Source: an uncultured Christensenella sp. (GTDB lineage Bacteria > Bacillota > Clostridia > Christensenellales > UBA3700). From it: DNA of 22,762 nucleotides. Positions 7,467 to 14,997 of this stretch are shown here, piece by piece (within the stretch, counting starts at the first letter, position 1; the number at the start of each line of letters is the position of its first letter). The stretch spans positions 1 to 22,762 of the forward strand of contig CAJTKI010000020.1 of NCBI GenBank assembly GCA_910576875.1. Direction: 5' to 3'. A model generated the notes under the pieces. The model was not told the DNA's origin, did no database searches, and worked only from the letters and a program-made list of their open reading frames with translations. The translations under genes and the position numbers were made by a program.

Positions 7467-8668
7467 CAGTCCACCAAGACGGGATCGAAAGATTCCTTCC
7501 AGGGCAAGCCCCAGCGGTTGAGCGCGTCCATAAACGGATCGGGATCGAACTCTTCGATGTTGTGTACGCCCGGCTTGTTCCACTTGCCTTGCAAGATCAT
7601 CATCGCGCCGATCATCGCCGGCACGCCCGTCGTGTACGAGATCGCCTGCGAACCGACTTCGCGATAGCATTCCTGATGATCGCAGACGTTGTACAGATAA
7701 TAGCGCTTGGGATTGCCGTCCTTAACGCCTTGGAAGATGCAACCGATATTGGTCTTGCCGACCGTACGCGGACCCAGCGAAGCCGGATCGGGCAAAACCG
7801 CGCGCAAAAACTGCAACGGAACGATCTGCTTGCCTTCGTATTCGATCGGTTGGATGGACGTCATGCCGACGTTTTCCAAACATTTGAGATGCGTCAGGTA
7901 GCTCTGCCCGAACGTCATGAAAAAGCGAATGCGCCGAATGCCCGGCAAGTTGAGCGCGAGCGACTCGATCTCTTCGTGATGCAACAGGTACATGTCCTTT
8001 TGCCCGACGCCTTCGAAGTCGTAGACGCGCTTGATCTCCATCGGCTCGGTCTCGATCCATTTGCCGTCCTGCCAGTACGAACCCTTGGCGGATACTTCGC
8101 GAATATTGATCTCGGGATTAAAATTGGTCGCAAACGGATAGCCGTGATCGCCGCCGTTGCAATCCAAAATGTCGAGATAGTGGATTTCGTCGAAATGATG
8201 TTTGAGCGCGTACGCCGAAAAGACGCCCGTCACGCCCGGATCGAATCCGCTGCCGAGCAACGCGGTGATGCCTGCCTGCTCGAAGCGCTCGCGATACGCC
8301 CACTGCCACGAATATTCGAATTTGGCGGTGTCTTCCGGCTCGTAGTTGGCGGTATCGACGTAGTGCGTTTTGGTCGCCAGACACGCTTCCATGATCGTCA
8401 GATCCTGATACGGCAACGCCAGATTGAGCACGACGTCGGGACGGTAATCCCGAATCAGCGCGATCAACTCGTTCACGTCGTCCGCATTGACCTGCGCCGT
8501 CGTGATGCGGGTGGCGGTGTTCGGTTGCAACTTCGCTTTGAGCGCGTCGCACTTGGACAGCGTGCGGCTCGCGATGCAGATGTGCTCGAAGACGTCGCTG
8601 TTCTGACAACACTTGTGAATCGCGACGGACGCTACGCCGCCGCAGCCGATAATCAATGCTTTGCCCAT
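7466..8668 (-). CDS. Carboxynorspermidine/carboxyspermidine dehydrogenase (saccharopine dehydrogenase family)
   Basis: A 400-residue NAD(P)H-dependent enzyme that reductively condenses aspartate semialdehyde with a diamine: putrescine gives carboxyspermidine, and diaminopropane gives carboxynorspermidine. The N-terminus has a Rossmann motif (LIIGCGGVASVA, residues 5-16), and the length and sequence match the saccharopine-dehydrogenase-like family. The assignment to polyamine rather than lysine metabolism comes mainly from the adjoining nspC, which uses its product, and from speA/B/E/D upstream. The ATG at 8668 has AGGAG about 9 bp upstream, overlapping the end of speB, and the stop overlaps the nspC start. 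Confidence 0.92.
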   Translation of the reverse strand: MGKALIIGCGGVASVAIHKCCQNSDVFEHICIASRTLSKCDALKAKLQPNTATRITTAQVNADDVNELIALIRDYRPDVVLNLALPYQDLTIMEACLATKTHYVDTANYEPEDTAKFEYSWQWAYRERFEQAGITALLGSGFDPGVTGVFSAYALKHHFDEIHYLDILDCNGGDHGYPFATNFNPEINIREVSAKGSYWQDGKWIETEPMEIKRVYDFEGVGQKDMYLLHHEEIESLALNLPGIRRIRFFMTFGQSYLTHLKCLENVGMTSIQPIEYEGKQIVPLQFLRAVLPDPASLGPRTVGKTNIGCIFQGVKDGNPKRYYLYNVCDHQECYREVGSQAISYTTGVPAMIGAMMILQGKWNKPGVHNIEEFDPDPFMDALNRWGLPWKESFDPVLVD

Positions 8669-8680
8669 TTGTATTCTCCT

Positions 8681-9550
8681 TTATGCATGTCTGGATTCGC
8701 ACAGCGCGATCAACATTTCGCGGACGATTTTGCACGCCGCCGCCGTCGAAGCGCCGCTGTGGTCGTAATGCGGACTGAGTTCGTTGACGTCGCAGCCGAC
8801 AATCTTCGCGCCGCGGCAAATCCGCGTCACCGCGCCCCGCAACGCGTCGAATGCGACGCCGCCCGGCTCCGGCGTCCCCGTGCCCGGGAAGACGGACGGA
8901 TCGAGCACGTCCAGATCGACGGTCAGATAGACGGGCTTGCCGGCAAGCTCCTGCAACGTCTCGTTGATGCCCGCCAGATCGAACGGATGCATCGTCACGT
9001 GCTGTCTGCCCCAATGCCACTCGAATTCGTCGCCCGAACGAATGCCGAACTGATAGATCTTGCCGTCGCCGACCAAATCCCAGCATCTGCGCATCACGCA
9101 CGCGTGCGACAGTTTGACGCCCAAATATTCGTCGCGCAAATCCGCGTGCGCGTCCATATGTACGATGCACAGATCGGGATAGCGGCTGACGATCGCGCGC
9201 ACCGCGCCCAGCGTCACCAAATGTTCGCCGCCGAGCATAAACGGACGCTTGCCGTCCGACAAAATGCGTCCCACGCGCGACGAGATCTGCCGCAACGCGC
9301 CGGCGGTGTTGCCCATGCTCAATTCCAGATCGCCGCTGTCGAATACGGCGCACGCCTGCGCCAAATCCGCGTCCTGATACGGGCTGTACGATTCCAATCC
9401 GTACGACTCGCGGCGGATCGCTTCGCTGCCGAAACGCGCGCCCGGACGGAACGACGTCGTCGAATCGTACGGCGCGCCGAACAATACCGTATGCGCCTGC
9501 GCGTACGGCGCGTCGCACGCCAAAAAGGTTTGTATATTTTTACTCAACAT
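8681..9550 (-). CDS. speB: Agmatinase (agmatine ureohydrolase)
   Basis: A 289-residue arginase-superfamily enzyme that hydrolyses agmatine to putrescine and urea at a two-manganese centre. The metal ligands are all visible: GGEH (H110), D133-A-H135-A-D137 and D212-L-D214, with the following DPSVFPGTGTPEPGG loop characteristic of agmatinases. The arginine decarboxylase homologue in the same operon supports agmatine as substrate rather than arginine. The ATG at 9550 lies inside the last codons of speE (11-bp overlap), so the two are translationally coupled. Confidence 0.94.
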   Translation of the reverse strand: MLSKNIQTFLACDAPYAQAHTVLFGAPYDSTTSFRPGARFGSEAIRRESYGLESYSPYQDADLAQACAVFDSGDLELSMGNTAGALRQISSRVGRILSDGKRPFMLGGEHLVTLGAVRAIVSRYPDLCIVHMDAHADLRDEYLGVKLSHACVMRRCWDLVGDGKIYQFGIRSGDEFEWHWGRQHVTMHPFDLAGINETLQELAGKPVYLTVDLDVLDPSVFPGTGTPEPGGVAFDALRGAVTRICRGAKIVGCDVNELSPHYDHSGASTAAACKIVREMLIALCESRHA

Positions 9551-10391
9551 CTTTCAGTAACTCCTCCACGTAGGCGGGCAGATAAAACGCCCCCTTGTGC
9601 AATGTCGTCGTATAGTATTTGCAACGCAATCCGTACGCGTTCCAACGCGCCTCGTCCAGATCGGCAAGCGGTTTATAGCGCTTGGACGCAAACCCGAACA
9701 GCCAGTGCCCCGACGGATACGTCGGGATATGCGCCTGATAGACGCGGCTGATCGGAAAAGACTGCACGACGTTGCGGTGCGCGCGCTGCATCGCGACCGC
9801 GTCCGATTCGTAGAACGGACTCTCGTGCTGGTTGATCATAATGCCGGTATCGTTGAGCGCCTTATAGCAATTGCCGTAGAACTCTTTGGTAAACAGCCCT
9901 TCGCCCGGTCCGAACGGATCGGTCGAATCGACGATGATCAGATCGTACTCGTCCTGACATCTGCGCACGAATTTCAAGCCGTCTTCGTAATAGATCTTGA
10001 CGCGCGGATCGTCGAGCTTGCACGCCGTCTGCGGCAAGTACGCGCGACATACCTCCACGACCTTACGGTCGATCTCGACCATGTCGATGCGCTCGATGTG
10101 CGCATAGCGCGTCAACTCGCGGATCACGCCGCCGTCTCCCGCGCCGATCACGAGCACCTTGCGCACATCGGGATGCACGGCAAGCGGCACGTGCACGATC
10201 ATCTCGTGATATATGAATTCGTCCTTCTCCGTCAGCATCATGTAACCGTCCAGCGTCAGAAAACGTCCGAATTCCGCGCTCTCGAATACGTCGATGCGCT
10301 GAAAATCGCTCTGTCCGCTGTACAGCTGTTTGTCTACGCGAATGCTGAATTTCGCATTGGGCGTATGATTCTCCGAAAACCAAAATTCCAT
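9540..10391 (-). CDS. speE: Spermidine synthase (polyamine aminopropyltransferase)
   Basis: A 283-residue aminopropyltransferase that moves the aminopropyl group from decarboxylated SAM to putrescine to form spermidine. The SAM-family fold shows GAGDGG (residues 83-88), VEID with the acidic residue E106 and the catalytic-loop motif DSTDPFGPGEGLF (from D155), with YHEM at 61-64 near the substrate site. Length is normal for a soluble SpeE. AAGGAG precedes the ATG by about 7 bp. It sits between speA and speB in a continuous polyamine operon. Confidence 0.95.
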   Translation of the reverse strand: MEFWFSENHTPNAKFSIRVDKQLYSGQSDFQRIDVFESAEFGRFLTLDGYMMLTEKDEFIYHEMIVHVPLAVHPDVRKVLVIGAGDGGVIRELTRYAHIERIDMVEIDRKVVEVCRAYLPQTACKLDDPRVKIYYEDGLKFVRRCQDEYDLIIVDSTDPFGPGEGLFTKEFYGNCYKALNDTGIMINQHESPFYESDAVAMQRAHRNVVQSFPISRVYQAHIPTYPSGHWLFGFASKRYKPLADLDEARWNAYGLRCKYYTTTLHKGAFYLPAYVEELLKDVE

Positions 10392-10401
10392 TCCTGTCTC
10401 C

Positions 10402-11859
10402 TTACCGATCCGCCGTCACGAGCAGACTGTCGACGGACGGATCTTCCGTACCGGTCAAAAAGCAGCCGCGCGCCTTGGCGTACCGGATATATTCGAGTAT
10501 CCGATCCGTAATCCGCTCGCCCGGCGCAAGCACCGGAATCCCGGGCGGATAACACATGACGAATTCGCAACTGATGCGATCGCGGGCGCGATCGAGCGGA
10601 ACGGACGTCTTGTCCGCATAGAACGCTTCGTGCGGCGAACACGCGACGATCGGCGCAACATATTCCTGCTCCAACATGCCGCTCTTGTTGGGACGCGCAA
10701 AGCGCCGTTTGATCTCTCCCAACGCGCCGACGAGACGCTCGATGTCCATCTCCCGATCGCCGATCGACAGATACGCGAGCATGTTGCCCAAATCGCCGTA
10801 TTCGATCTGAATGTTGTATTCGTCGCGCAGCAGATCGTACACTTCGATGCCCGCCAAGCCCAAATCCAGCGTATGGACGGACAGCTTCATCAGATCGAAA
10901 TCGAAAATGCTGTCGCCGTTGATCAACTCGGGACCGAACGCGTAATATCCGCCGATGTCGTTGATCTCCTTGCGCGCATATTTGGCAAGCTCGACGACTT
11001 TGCCGAACGACTCTTTGCCCCGCAACGCGAGATTGCGCCGCGCAATGTCCAGACTGCTCAGCAACAGATACGATCCGCTCGTCGTCTGCGTCAGATTGAT
11101 GATCGAACGCACGTGTCCCTCCGACATCGTATCCGCGATCAACAGCATCGAACTCTGCGTCAGACTGCCGCCCGACTTGTGCATCGACACCGCCGCCATG
11201 TCCGCGCCCGCGCAGATCGCAGGCTCGGGCAAACCGTCCGCAAAATAAAAATGCGTGCCGTGCGCCTCGTCCGCCAGACACAGCATGCCCGCCGCATGCG
11301 CCATCCGCACGATCGCGCGCAGGTCGGAGCAAATGCCGTAATAGGTCGGATTGTTGACCAATACCGCCTTGGCGTCCGGATTCTGCGCGATCGCCTGCGC
11401 CAACGACTCGACCTTCATGCCGAGCGAGATGCCCAGCCGCTCGTCGCAATCGGGATTGACGTAGACCGGAATCGCGCCGCACAGCACCAACGCCGCGACG
11501 ACGCTGCGGTGCACGTTGCGCGGCAAAATAATCTTTTCTCCGCGGTGTACCGCGCTGAGGATCATGCTCTGAATCGCCGACGTCGTCCCGCCGACCATCA
11601 AAAACGCGTGCGCCGCGCCGAACGCCTGCGCCGCAAGTTCTTCCGCCTGACGGATTACCGATACCGGATGGCACAGGTTGTCCAGCGGTTTCATCGAATT
11701 GACGTCCATCGACACGCACCGCTCGCCGAGCAGTTGCGCCAGTTCGGGATTGCCCCGCCCGCGCTTGTGCCCCGGCACGTCGAACGGCACGACGCGCTGT
11801 TTGCCGAAACGCTCTAACGCCTCATAAATCGGCGCGTTCGATTGGGAGAACCGGGTCAT
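10402..11859 (-). CDS. speA: Arginine decarboxylase (Orn/Lys/Arg decarboxylase family, SpeA-type)
   Basis: A PLP enzyme of aspartate-aminotransferase fold, 485 residues, close to the length of the Bacillus-type SpeA. The active-site features are ADEAHGTH (residues 196-203; the Asp contacts the PLP nitrogen) and SMHKSGGS with the PLP lysine K228. The N-terminal VPGHKRG motif is also typical. Arginine is the likely substrate because agmatinase is encoded in the same operon, although the family also includes lysine and ornithine enzymes. The ATG overlaps the 3' end of speD by 38 bp and has AGGAG about 7 bp upstream, inside speD. Confidence 0.9.
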   Translation of the reverse strand: MTRFSQSNAPIYEALERFGKQRVVPFDVPGHKRGRGNPELAQLLGERCVSMDVNSMKPLDNLCHPVSVIRQAEELAAQAFGAAHAFLMVGGTTSAIQSMILSAVHRGEKIILPRNVHRSVVAALVLCGAIPVYVNPDCDERLGISLGMKVESLAQAIAQNPDAKAVLVNNPTYYGICSDLRAIVRMAHAAGMLCLADEAHGTHFYFADGLPEPAICAGADMAAVSMHKSGGSLTQSSMLLIADTMSEGHVRSIINLTQTTSGSYLLLSSLDIARRNLALRGKESFGKVVELAKYARKEINDIGGYYAFGPELINGDSIFDFDLMKLSVHTLDLGLAGIEVYDLLRDEYNIQIEYGDLGNMLAYLSIGDREMDIERLVGALGEIKRRFARPNKSGMLEQEYVAPIVACSPHEAFYADKTSVPLDRARDRISCEFVMCYPPGIPVLAPGERITDRILEYIRYAKARGCFLTGTEDPSVDSLLVTADR

Positions 11860-12628
11860 GGATCACTCCTTTGTAAATGTTGCGTCCGCTGTAAATCTCG
11901 ATCATTTCGCGGCGCAGGCTGTTCGTGATCGACAGCCGTTCGTCGGGCGGAATCTCGTATACGTCGGTGCGGAACAGGTAGTTTTTGAGATCGACTTCCT
12001 TGATCAGCATCTTGGTATGGAAGAGATTGGCCTCGTATACGTTGATGTCCACTGCGTCGTACTTGCGCAACGTCGCGTGATTGATATACTGCTGGATCGA
12101 TCGGATGTTGTGATCCAAAAACAATTTATCCCCGTTTACCGCGCGCGTAAACCCGCGGATGCGGTAATCCATCGTAATGATGTCCGAATCGAACGATCCG
12201 ATCAGATAATCCAACGTCGACAACGGCGTGATTTCTCCGCACGTCGCGACGTCGATGTCCACACGGAACGTCGCCAAACACGTATCGGGATGATACTCGG
12301 GATACGTATGCACCGTGATGTGACTCTTGTCCAGATGCGCCAGTTGGGTCTCGCCCGCCGGCACCATGCTGCCTTCCGCGATCAGCACCGTCACCGACGC
12401 GCCCTGCGGATCGTAATCCTGTCTGGAAATATGCAAAACTTTGGCGTGGATCATCTCCGCGACGGTCGTCAAAATATTCGTCAGACGCTCGGAATTGTAC
12501 TGCTCGTCGATGTACGCGATATAATCTCTTTGCGCGCGCGCCGTCTTGGCGTAACACACGTCGTAGATGTTGAAGCTCAACGACTTGGTCAGATTGTTGA
12601 ATCCGTACAGTTTCAGTTTCTCTTGCAT
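11822..12628 (-). CDS. speD: S-adenosylmethionine decarboxylase proenzyme (long, E. coli-type SpeD)
   Basis: Makes decarboxylated SAM, the aminopropyl donor for SpeE. The 268-residue proenzyme resembles the long E. coli-type SpeD over its whole length (LKLYGFNNLTKSLSF, RQDYDPQGASVT, DYRIRGFTR, FHTKMLIKEVDLK), not the short Bacillus/archaeal type. Self-cleavage is predicted between K101 and S102 in HLDKSHITVHTYPE, turning Ser102 into the pyruvoyl cofactor. The start at 12628 matches the family N-terminus and has AAGGA upstream. A longer in-frame extension runs into the leader terminator and is rejected. First gene of the polyamine operon, behind an unusually long structured leader. Confidence 0.94.
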   Translation of the reverse strand: MQEKLKLYGFNNLTKSLSFNIYDVCYAKTARAQRDYIAYIDEQYNSERLTNILTTVAEMIHAKVLHISRQDYDPQGASVTVLIAEGSMVPAGETQLAHLDKSHITVHTYPEYHPDTCLATFRVDIDVATCGEITPLSTLDYLIGSFDSDIITMDYRIRGFTRAVNGDKLFLDHNIRSIQQYINHATLRKYDAVDINVYEANLFHTKMLIKEVDLKNYLFRTDVYEIPPDERLSITNSLRREMIEIYSGRNIYKGVIHDPVLPIERADL

Positions 12629-12640
12629 ACTCCGTCCTTT

Positions 12641-12654
12641 GGGGTCGTTACCCC
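12641..12654 (-). other. Hairpin directly upstream of the speD ribosome site
   Basis: GGGGT-CGTT-ACCCC forms a 5-bp stem with a 4-nt loop immediately 5' of the AAAGGACGGAG ribosome site. It could affect ribosome access or simply insulate the site. No function is shown by the sequence alone. Confidence 0.4.
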
Positions 12655-12683
12655 GCGCATCCGACGTCTCGACAACAGACAAC

Positions 12684-12718
12684 AAAATACGCAAGCCGAC
12701 ACGTGTGCCTGCTTGCGT
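12684..12718 (-). terminator. Intrinsic terminator/attenuator in the speD leader
   Basis: On the minus strand ACGCAAGC and GCTTGCGT (12711-12718 and 12689-12696) form an 8-bp stem enclosing a short ACAC/GTGT helix, followed by ATTTTGTTGT. It lies after the structured RNA and about 55 nt before the speD ATG. It could end an independent small RNA or serve as an attenuator of the polyamine operon. The U-tract is interrupted, so termination may be partial. Confidence 0.6.
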
Positions 12719-12781
12719 TGCGTACGATTGGTATCCGCCCATGGCGCCCAATCGGGCTGTCGATGCATCTCAGAGTATTTA

Positions 12782-13005
12782 GCAAATATTACTTTACTAC
12801 TCTTATTGACCGTTTCACAAGTTGGCACGTAGCGTGCATGGTTGTAACAACCAACTTATAAAATTTGAGCTCTTAACTCAATCAATAAGGCAACCTCGGT
12901 TGCCAGGCGGCAGTTGACCCGGCTGTCCGTATGGCCTTGACCCCGCGCACGGGGTGGTCGAAGAATATTTGCCCGGAATCAGGATTTGCATCGGTTTTCC
13001 ATGGC
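12782..13005 (-). ncRNA. Highly structured RNA between a SigA promoter and speD (unassigned; raiA-like or riboswitch candidate)
   Basis: Transcription on the minus strand from the promoter at 13012-13040 would start near 13005. The domain is closed by a perfect 9-bp long-range helix, GCAAATATT/AATATTTGC (12782-12790 with 12964-12972). Inside it are compact hairpins: CCCCG-CGCA-CGGGG (12941-12954), GGC...GCC (12921-12936), GGCAACC-TC-GGTTGCC (12889-12904) and TTGAG...CTCAA (12865-12881). A small three-way junction follows (12819-12857) made of GCACG-TAG-CGTGC and GGTTG-TAA-CAACC closed by AAGTT/AACTT. I do not recognise the core of a known SAM riboswitch. Size and phylum fit conserved Firmicutes RNAs such as the raiA motif, but I cannot confirm that. 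Confidence 0.65.
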
Positions 13006-13011
13006 ACGATG

Positions 13012-13040
13012 ATTATAACACACTCCTTCCCGCGTGTCAA
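13012..13040 (-). promoter_or_regulatory. Perfect consensus SigA promoter of the structured RNA/polyamine operon
   Basis: On the minus strand TTGACA (13035-13040) and TATAAT (13012-13017) are separated by 17 bp, an exact consensus. A/T tracts upstream (around 13059-13080) could act as an UP element. Such a strong promoter is typical of abundant small RNAs, which argues that the RNA downstream is highly made. The predicted leader to the speD ATG is about 375 nt. Confidence 0.85.
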
Positions 13041-13177
13041 CGATTGGAACGACAGTGCAAAAAGGAATTTTAAAAACGCTTTGATAGAATCCGCGATCGG
13101 CGGCAACGCAACGCCCCGCCGCCGTACGCAACGCGATTGCTAAGAACGCCCCCGCCGTGCGCGCCGCGTCGATCCGT

Positions 13178-13195
13178 AAAAATCGGTCGGATTTT
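13178..13195 (-). terminator. Possible weak terminator after the flavodoxin-like gene
   Basis: AAAATC-GGTCG-GATTTT forms an AT-rich 6-bp stem overlapping the stop codon and ends in a T run on the minus strand. It is weak. A second GC-rich inverted repeat, GGCGGC...GCCGCC (13099-13123), lies further downstream without a T run. The rest of 13041-13177 shows no gene. Confidence 0.35.
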
Positions 13196-13730
13196 AATCG
13201 TTTTCGGATGCGGACTCCGCCGCGTCGCAACAGATGCACCGCATCTCCAAACGCGCGCATATATCCGCCGCCAGCAAGCGAATCTGCGCGTCGTCCAACT
13301 CGGGCATCGGGCGTCCCGTCGCGCGCAAACGCTTGCGGTAATCCTGAATCAGCGCCAACGCGAGACCGCTCGCCTTGGACGGATCCAGCACGCCGCCGAC
13401 AAAGCGGACGCGCGTCCCCGGCGCGATCGCGCGCGCAACCCGCATGCAATACGTCTCCGCGCGCGGACGGTCCACACCGCAGACGTAGCCGAATACGGGG
13501 ACTTGGATGCGCGATTTTTTCCATCTGCGCACATAGGTGAAAAATCGCGGATGAAACAGCATCATGCGAACATTCGTCCCGAAGACGATCGCATCGTAAC
13601 GACCGAACGAAACGCTCGGCGCGGACGATGTGTCCACGACCGTCGTCTCGCACGGCAATGCGCGCGCCAGCTTGCGCGCAACGTCCGTCGTAGCGGACAG
13701 ATGTCCGCTCGCCACAATCAAAACGTGCAT
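13194..13730 (-). CDS. Flavodoxin-like protein (flavodoxin domain family)
   Basis: A 178-residue protein with a flavodoxin-type N-terminus (MHVLIVASGHLSATTDVARKLA, phosphate-loop region). A YDAIVFGTNVRM strand-loop and FVGGVLDP follow, similar to the Flavodoxin_5/HemG-like group. It would bind FMN and act in electron transfer or quinone/protoporphyrinogen-type reduction; the partner is unknown. The C-terminus has a short Cys cluster (C-x-C-C) that could be redox-active or bind metal, which is unusual for a simple flavodoxin. GGGAG lies about 10 bp upstream of the ATG. It follows the lipoprotein hydrolase gene by 72 bp on the same strand with no promoter between, so they are probably co-transcribed. 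Confidence 0.7.
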   Translation of the reverse strand: MHVLIVASGHLSATTDVARKLARALPCETTVVDTSSAPSVSFGRYDAIVFGTNVRMMLFHPRFFTYVRRWKKSRIQVPVFGYVCGVDRPRAETYCMRVARAIAPGTRVRFVGGVLDPSKASGLALALIQDYRKRLRATGRPMPELDDAQIRLLAADICARLEMRCICCDAAESASEND

Positions 13731-13802
13731 ATCCGATCACTCCCGCGGCAGTCCGCCGCACGCTCGCATCGCGGGTATTCCCGTCCCGCTCTGCGAACCC
13801 AT

Positions 13803-14891
13803 TTACGCTTCTACGATCCGCGCCGTACCGACGGAATGCAGATCTCCGCTCGCAAGCACGTACTGCTTGCCCATGCACGCGCGGATCGTCTGATTGCTCG
13901 CGTGCATCGACGGCACGTCTCCCAAATCGTAACGGGCGCTGAGCAACATGAAATCGCGCGTAATGTTGTGAATTTCGCCGACCTTGCCGTGCTTGTCCTG
14001 CAAAGCTTCCAACACGACCCAAGCCGTATTGGCGGTCAACTGCGGAAAAATCTTGTCCTTATCGGCGTACTGGTCGTACGCGAGCGGCATGCCGCAGTAC
14101 ACGTCGGTGACGACGTTGTGACGCGTCGCGAGATAGTTGACGCAATCCGCAAACAGTTGCGCCGGCTTTCTGCCGTTCAGTTTCTCGTCGACGCCGCAAA
14201 TGCGCTTGGTCAAATCCTGATCGGAGACCGCCAAATCGCCGATATACGGATCCGCCAACGACATGCGAGACGCGACGACCGCCCTGCCGGGCAACCGATC
14301 GGCATCCGCGTATTTTGCCAACAGATAATTGACGGCAACCGCCGCCTGCGTGCCGTAACTGTGTCCGACAAACGTGATCTCGCCCTCGTAATCGCGGAAC
14401 ACGTGCGCCAGCTCGCTTGCAAACGCGTACGCGAGCGACTTGCCCTGCGATGCGCCGTCCCAGACCAAATCCGACCAGATATAGCCGAACAGTTGGTTGA
14501 GCGACGAAGCGCCGCGGTACCAACTCATCGCGCCGACGTTGTAGCCTTGGCGCTTGTAATACTCGACGACGTCGAACTCCTCTGCGGTATAACCGGAATT
14601 GGCAGGCGTGCGCAGATCTTCGACCTTGGTGACCCGATCGTTGGAGGATCCGGATTTCCAGCCGTGGAAATACAGCACGGTCGGCTTGGACGGATCGAAA
14701 TATTCGACGTCCGTTCCTTCGCTCGCGCGGACAACGTCCGCGTCGGACGCGCCGTCGCCGTACCAATACAAACCGTAATCGCTCGTCGGATCGAACTCCA
14801 ACGCCCGATACCCGCCGCAAGCGGTCGCAGACGCGACGCATACGATTAAAATCGCCGAAACCGCAATAAAAAGCGAAACCGATCTTCTCAT
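13803..14891 (-). CDS. Putative lipoprotein alpha/beta hydrolase (lipase/esterase-like)
   Basis: A 362-residue exported protein. The N-terminus MRRSVSLFIAVSAILIVCVAS ends in a lipobox-like A-T-A-C25, so it is probably a membrane-anchored lipoprotein. An oxyanion-type HG (76-77, in VLYFHGW) and the nucleophile elbow G-H-S178-Y-G (176-180) identify an alpha/beta hydrolase resembling lipases. An Asp in LADPYIGD and a His in PSMHASN are candidate triad members (inferred). The start at 14891 is supported by AAGGGG about 6 bp upstream. An earlier in-frame ATG at 14915 lies essentially at the predicted transcription start. Substrate unknown. The first gene of a two-gene unit with the flavodoxin-like protein. 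Confidence 0.75.
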   Translation of the reverse strand: MRRSVSLFIAVSAILIVCVASATACGGYRALEFDPTSDYGLYWYGDGASDADVVRASEGTDVEYFDPSKPTVLYFHGWKSGSSNDRVTKVEDLRTPANSGYTAEEFDVVEYYKRQGYNVGAMSWYRGASSLNQLFGYIWSDLVWDGASQGKSLAYAFASELAHVFRDYEGEITFVGHSYGTQAAVAVNYLLAKYADADRLPGRAVVASRMSLADPYIGDLAVSDQDLTKRICGVDEKLNGRKPAQLFADCVNYLATRHNVVTDVYCGMPLAYDQYADKDKIFPQLTANTAWVVLEALQDKHGKVGEIHNITRDFMLLSARYDLGDVPSMHASNQTIRACMGKQYVLASGDLHSVGTARIVEA

Positions 14892-14917
14892 AAAAACCCC
14901 TTCGTTGAGATGCATTC

Positions 14918-14946
14918 AGTATAGCACGATATCGGTTATTTGTCAA
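14918..14946 (-). promoter_or_regulatory. SigA promoter of the lipoprotein hydrolase gene
   Basis: On the minus strand TTGACA (14941-14946), a 17-bp spacer and TATACT (14918-14923) give a start near 14911, about 20 nt before the ATG at 14891. Confidence 0.8.
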
Positions 14947-14997
14947 AACGCAATCGGCGCTCGCGCGACGGTTTTCGCAATTTTTTCGCGCCGAAGG

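Noticed and set aside
7562..9751. 729-codon open frame on the plus strand opposite the dehydrogenase and speB
   Set aside because: Shadow translation rich in Arg/Ala/Val without motifs or RBS. The opposite strand encodes enzymes with intact active sites.
12855..12890. Possible second minus-strand promoter (TTGATT, 17 bp, TTTATA)
   Set aside because: It lies inside the closed RNA domain and overlaps a hairpin (12865-12881). The perfect promoter at 13012-13040 explains transcription better.
12878..12991. Short open frame on the minus strand (37 codons, MQILIPGKYSSTT...) inside the speD leader
   Set aside because: No ribosome site, and it runs through the perfect hairpins of the structured RNA. 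Its composition follows the stems. Kept only as a possible leader peptide to test.
12782..13005. SAM-I riboswitch upstream of speD
   Set aside because: The reaction uses SAM, but the diagnostic GAUGAAACCCGGCAACC-type core and the kink-turn are not present on either strand.
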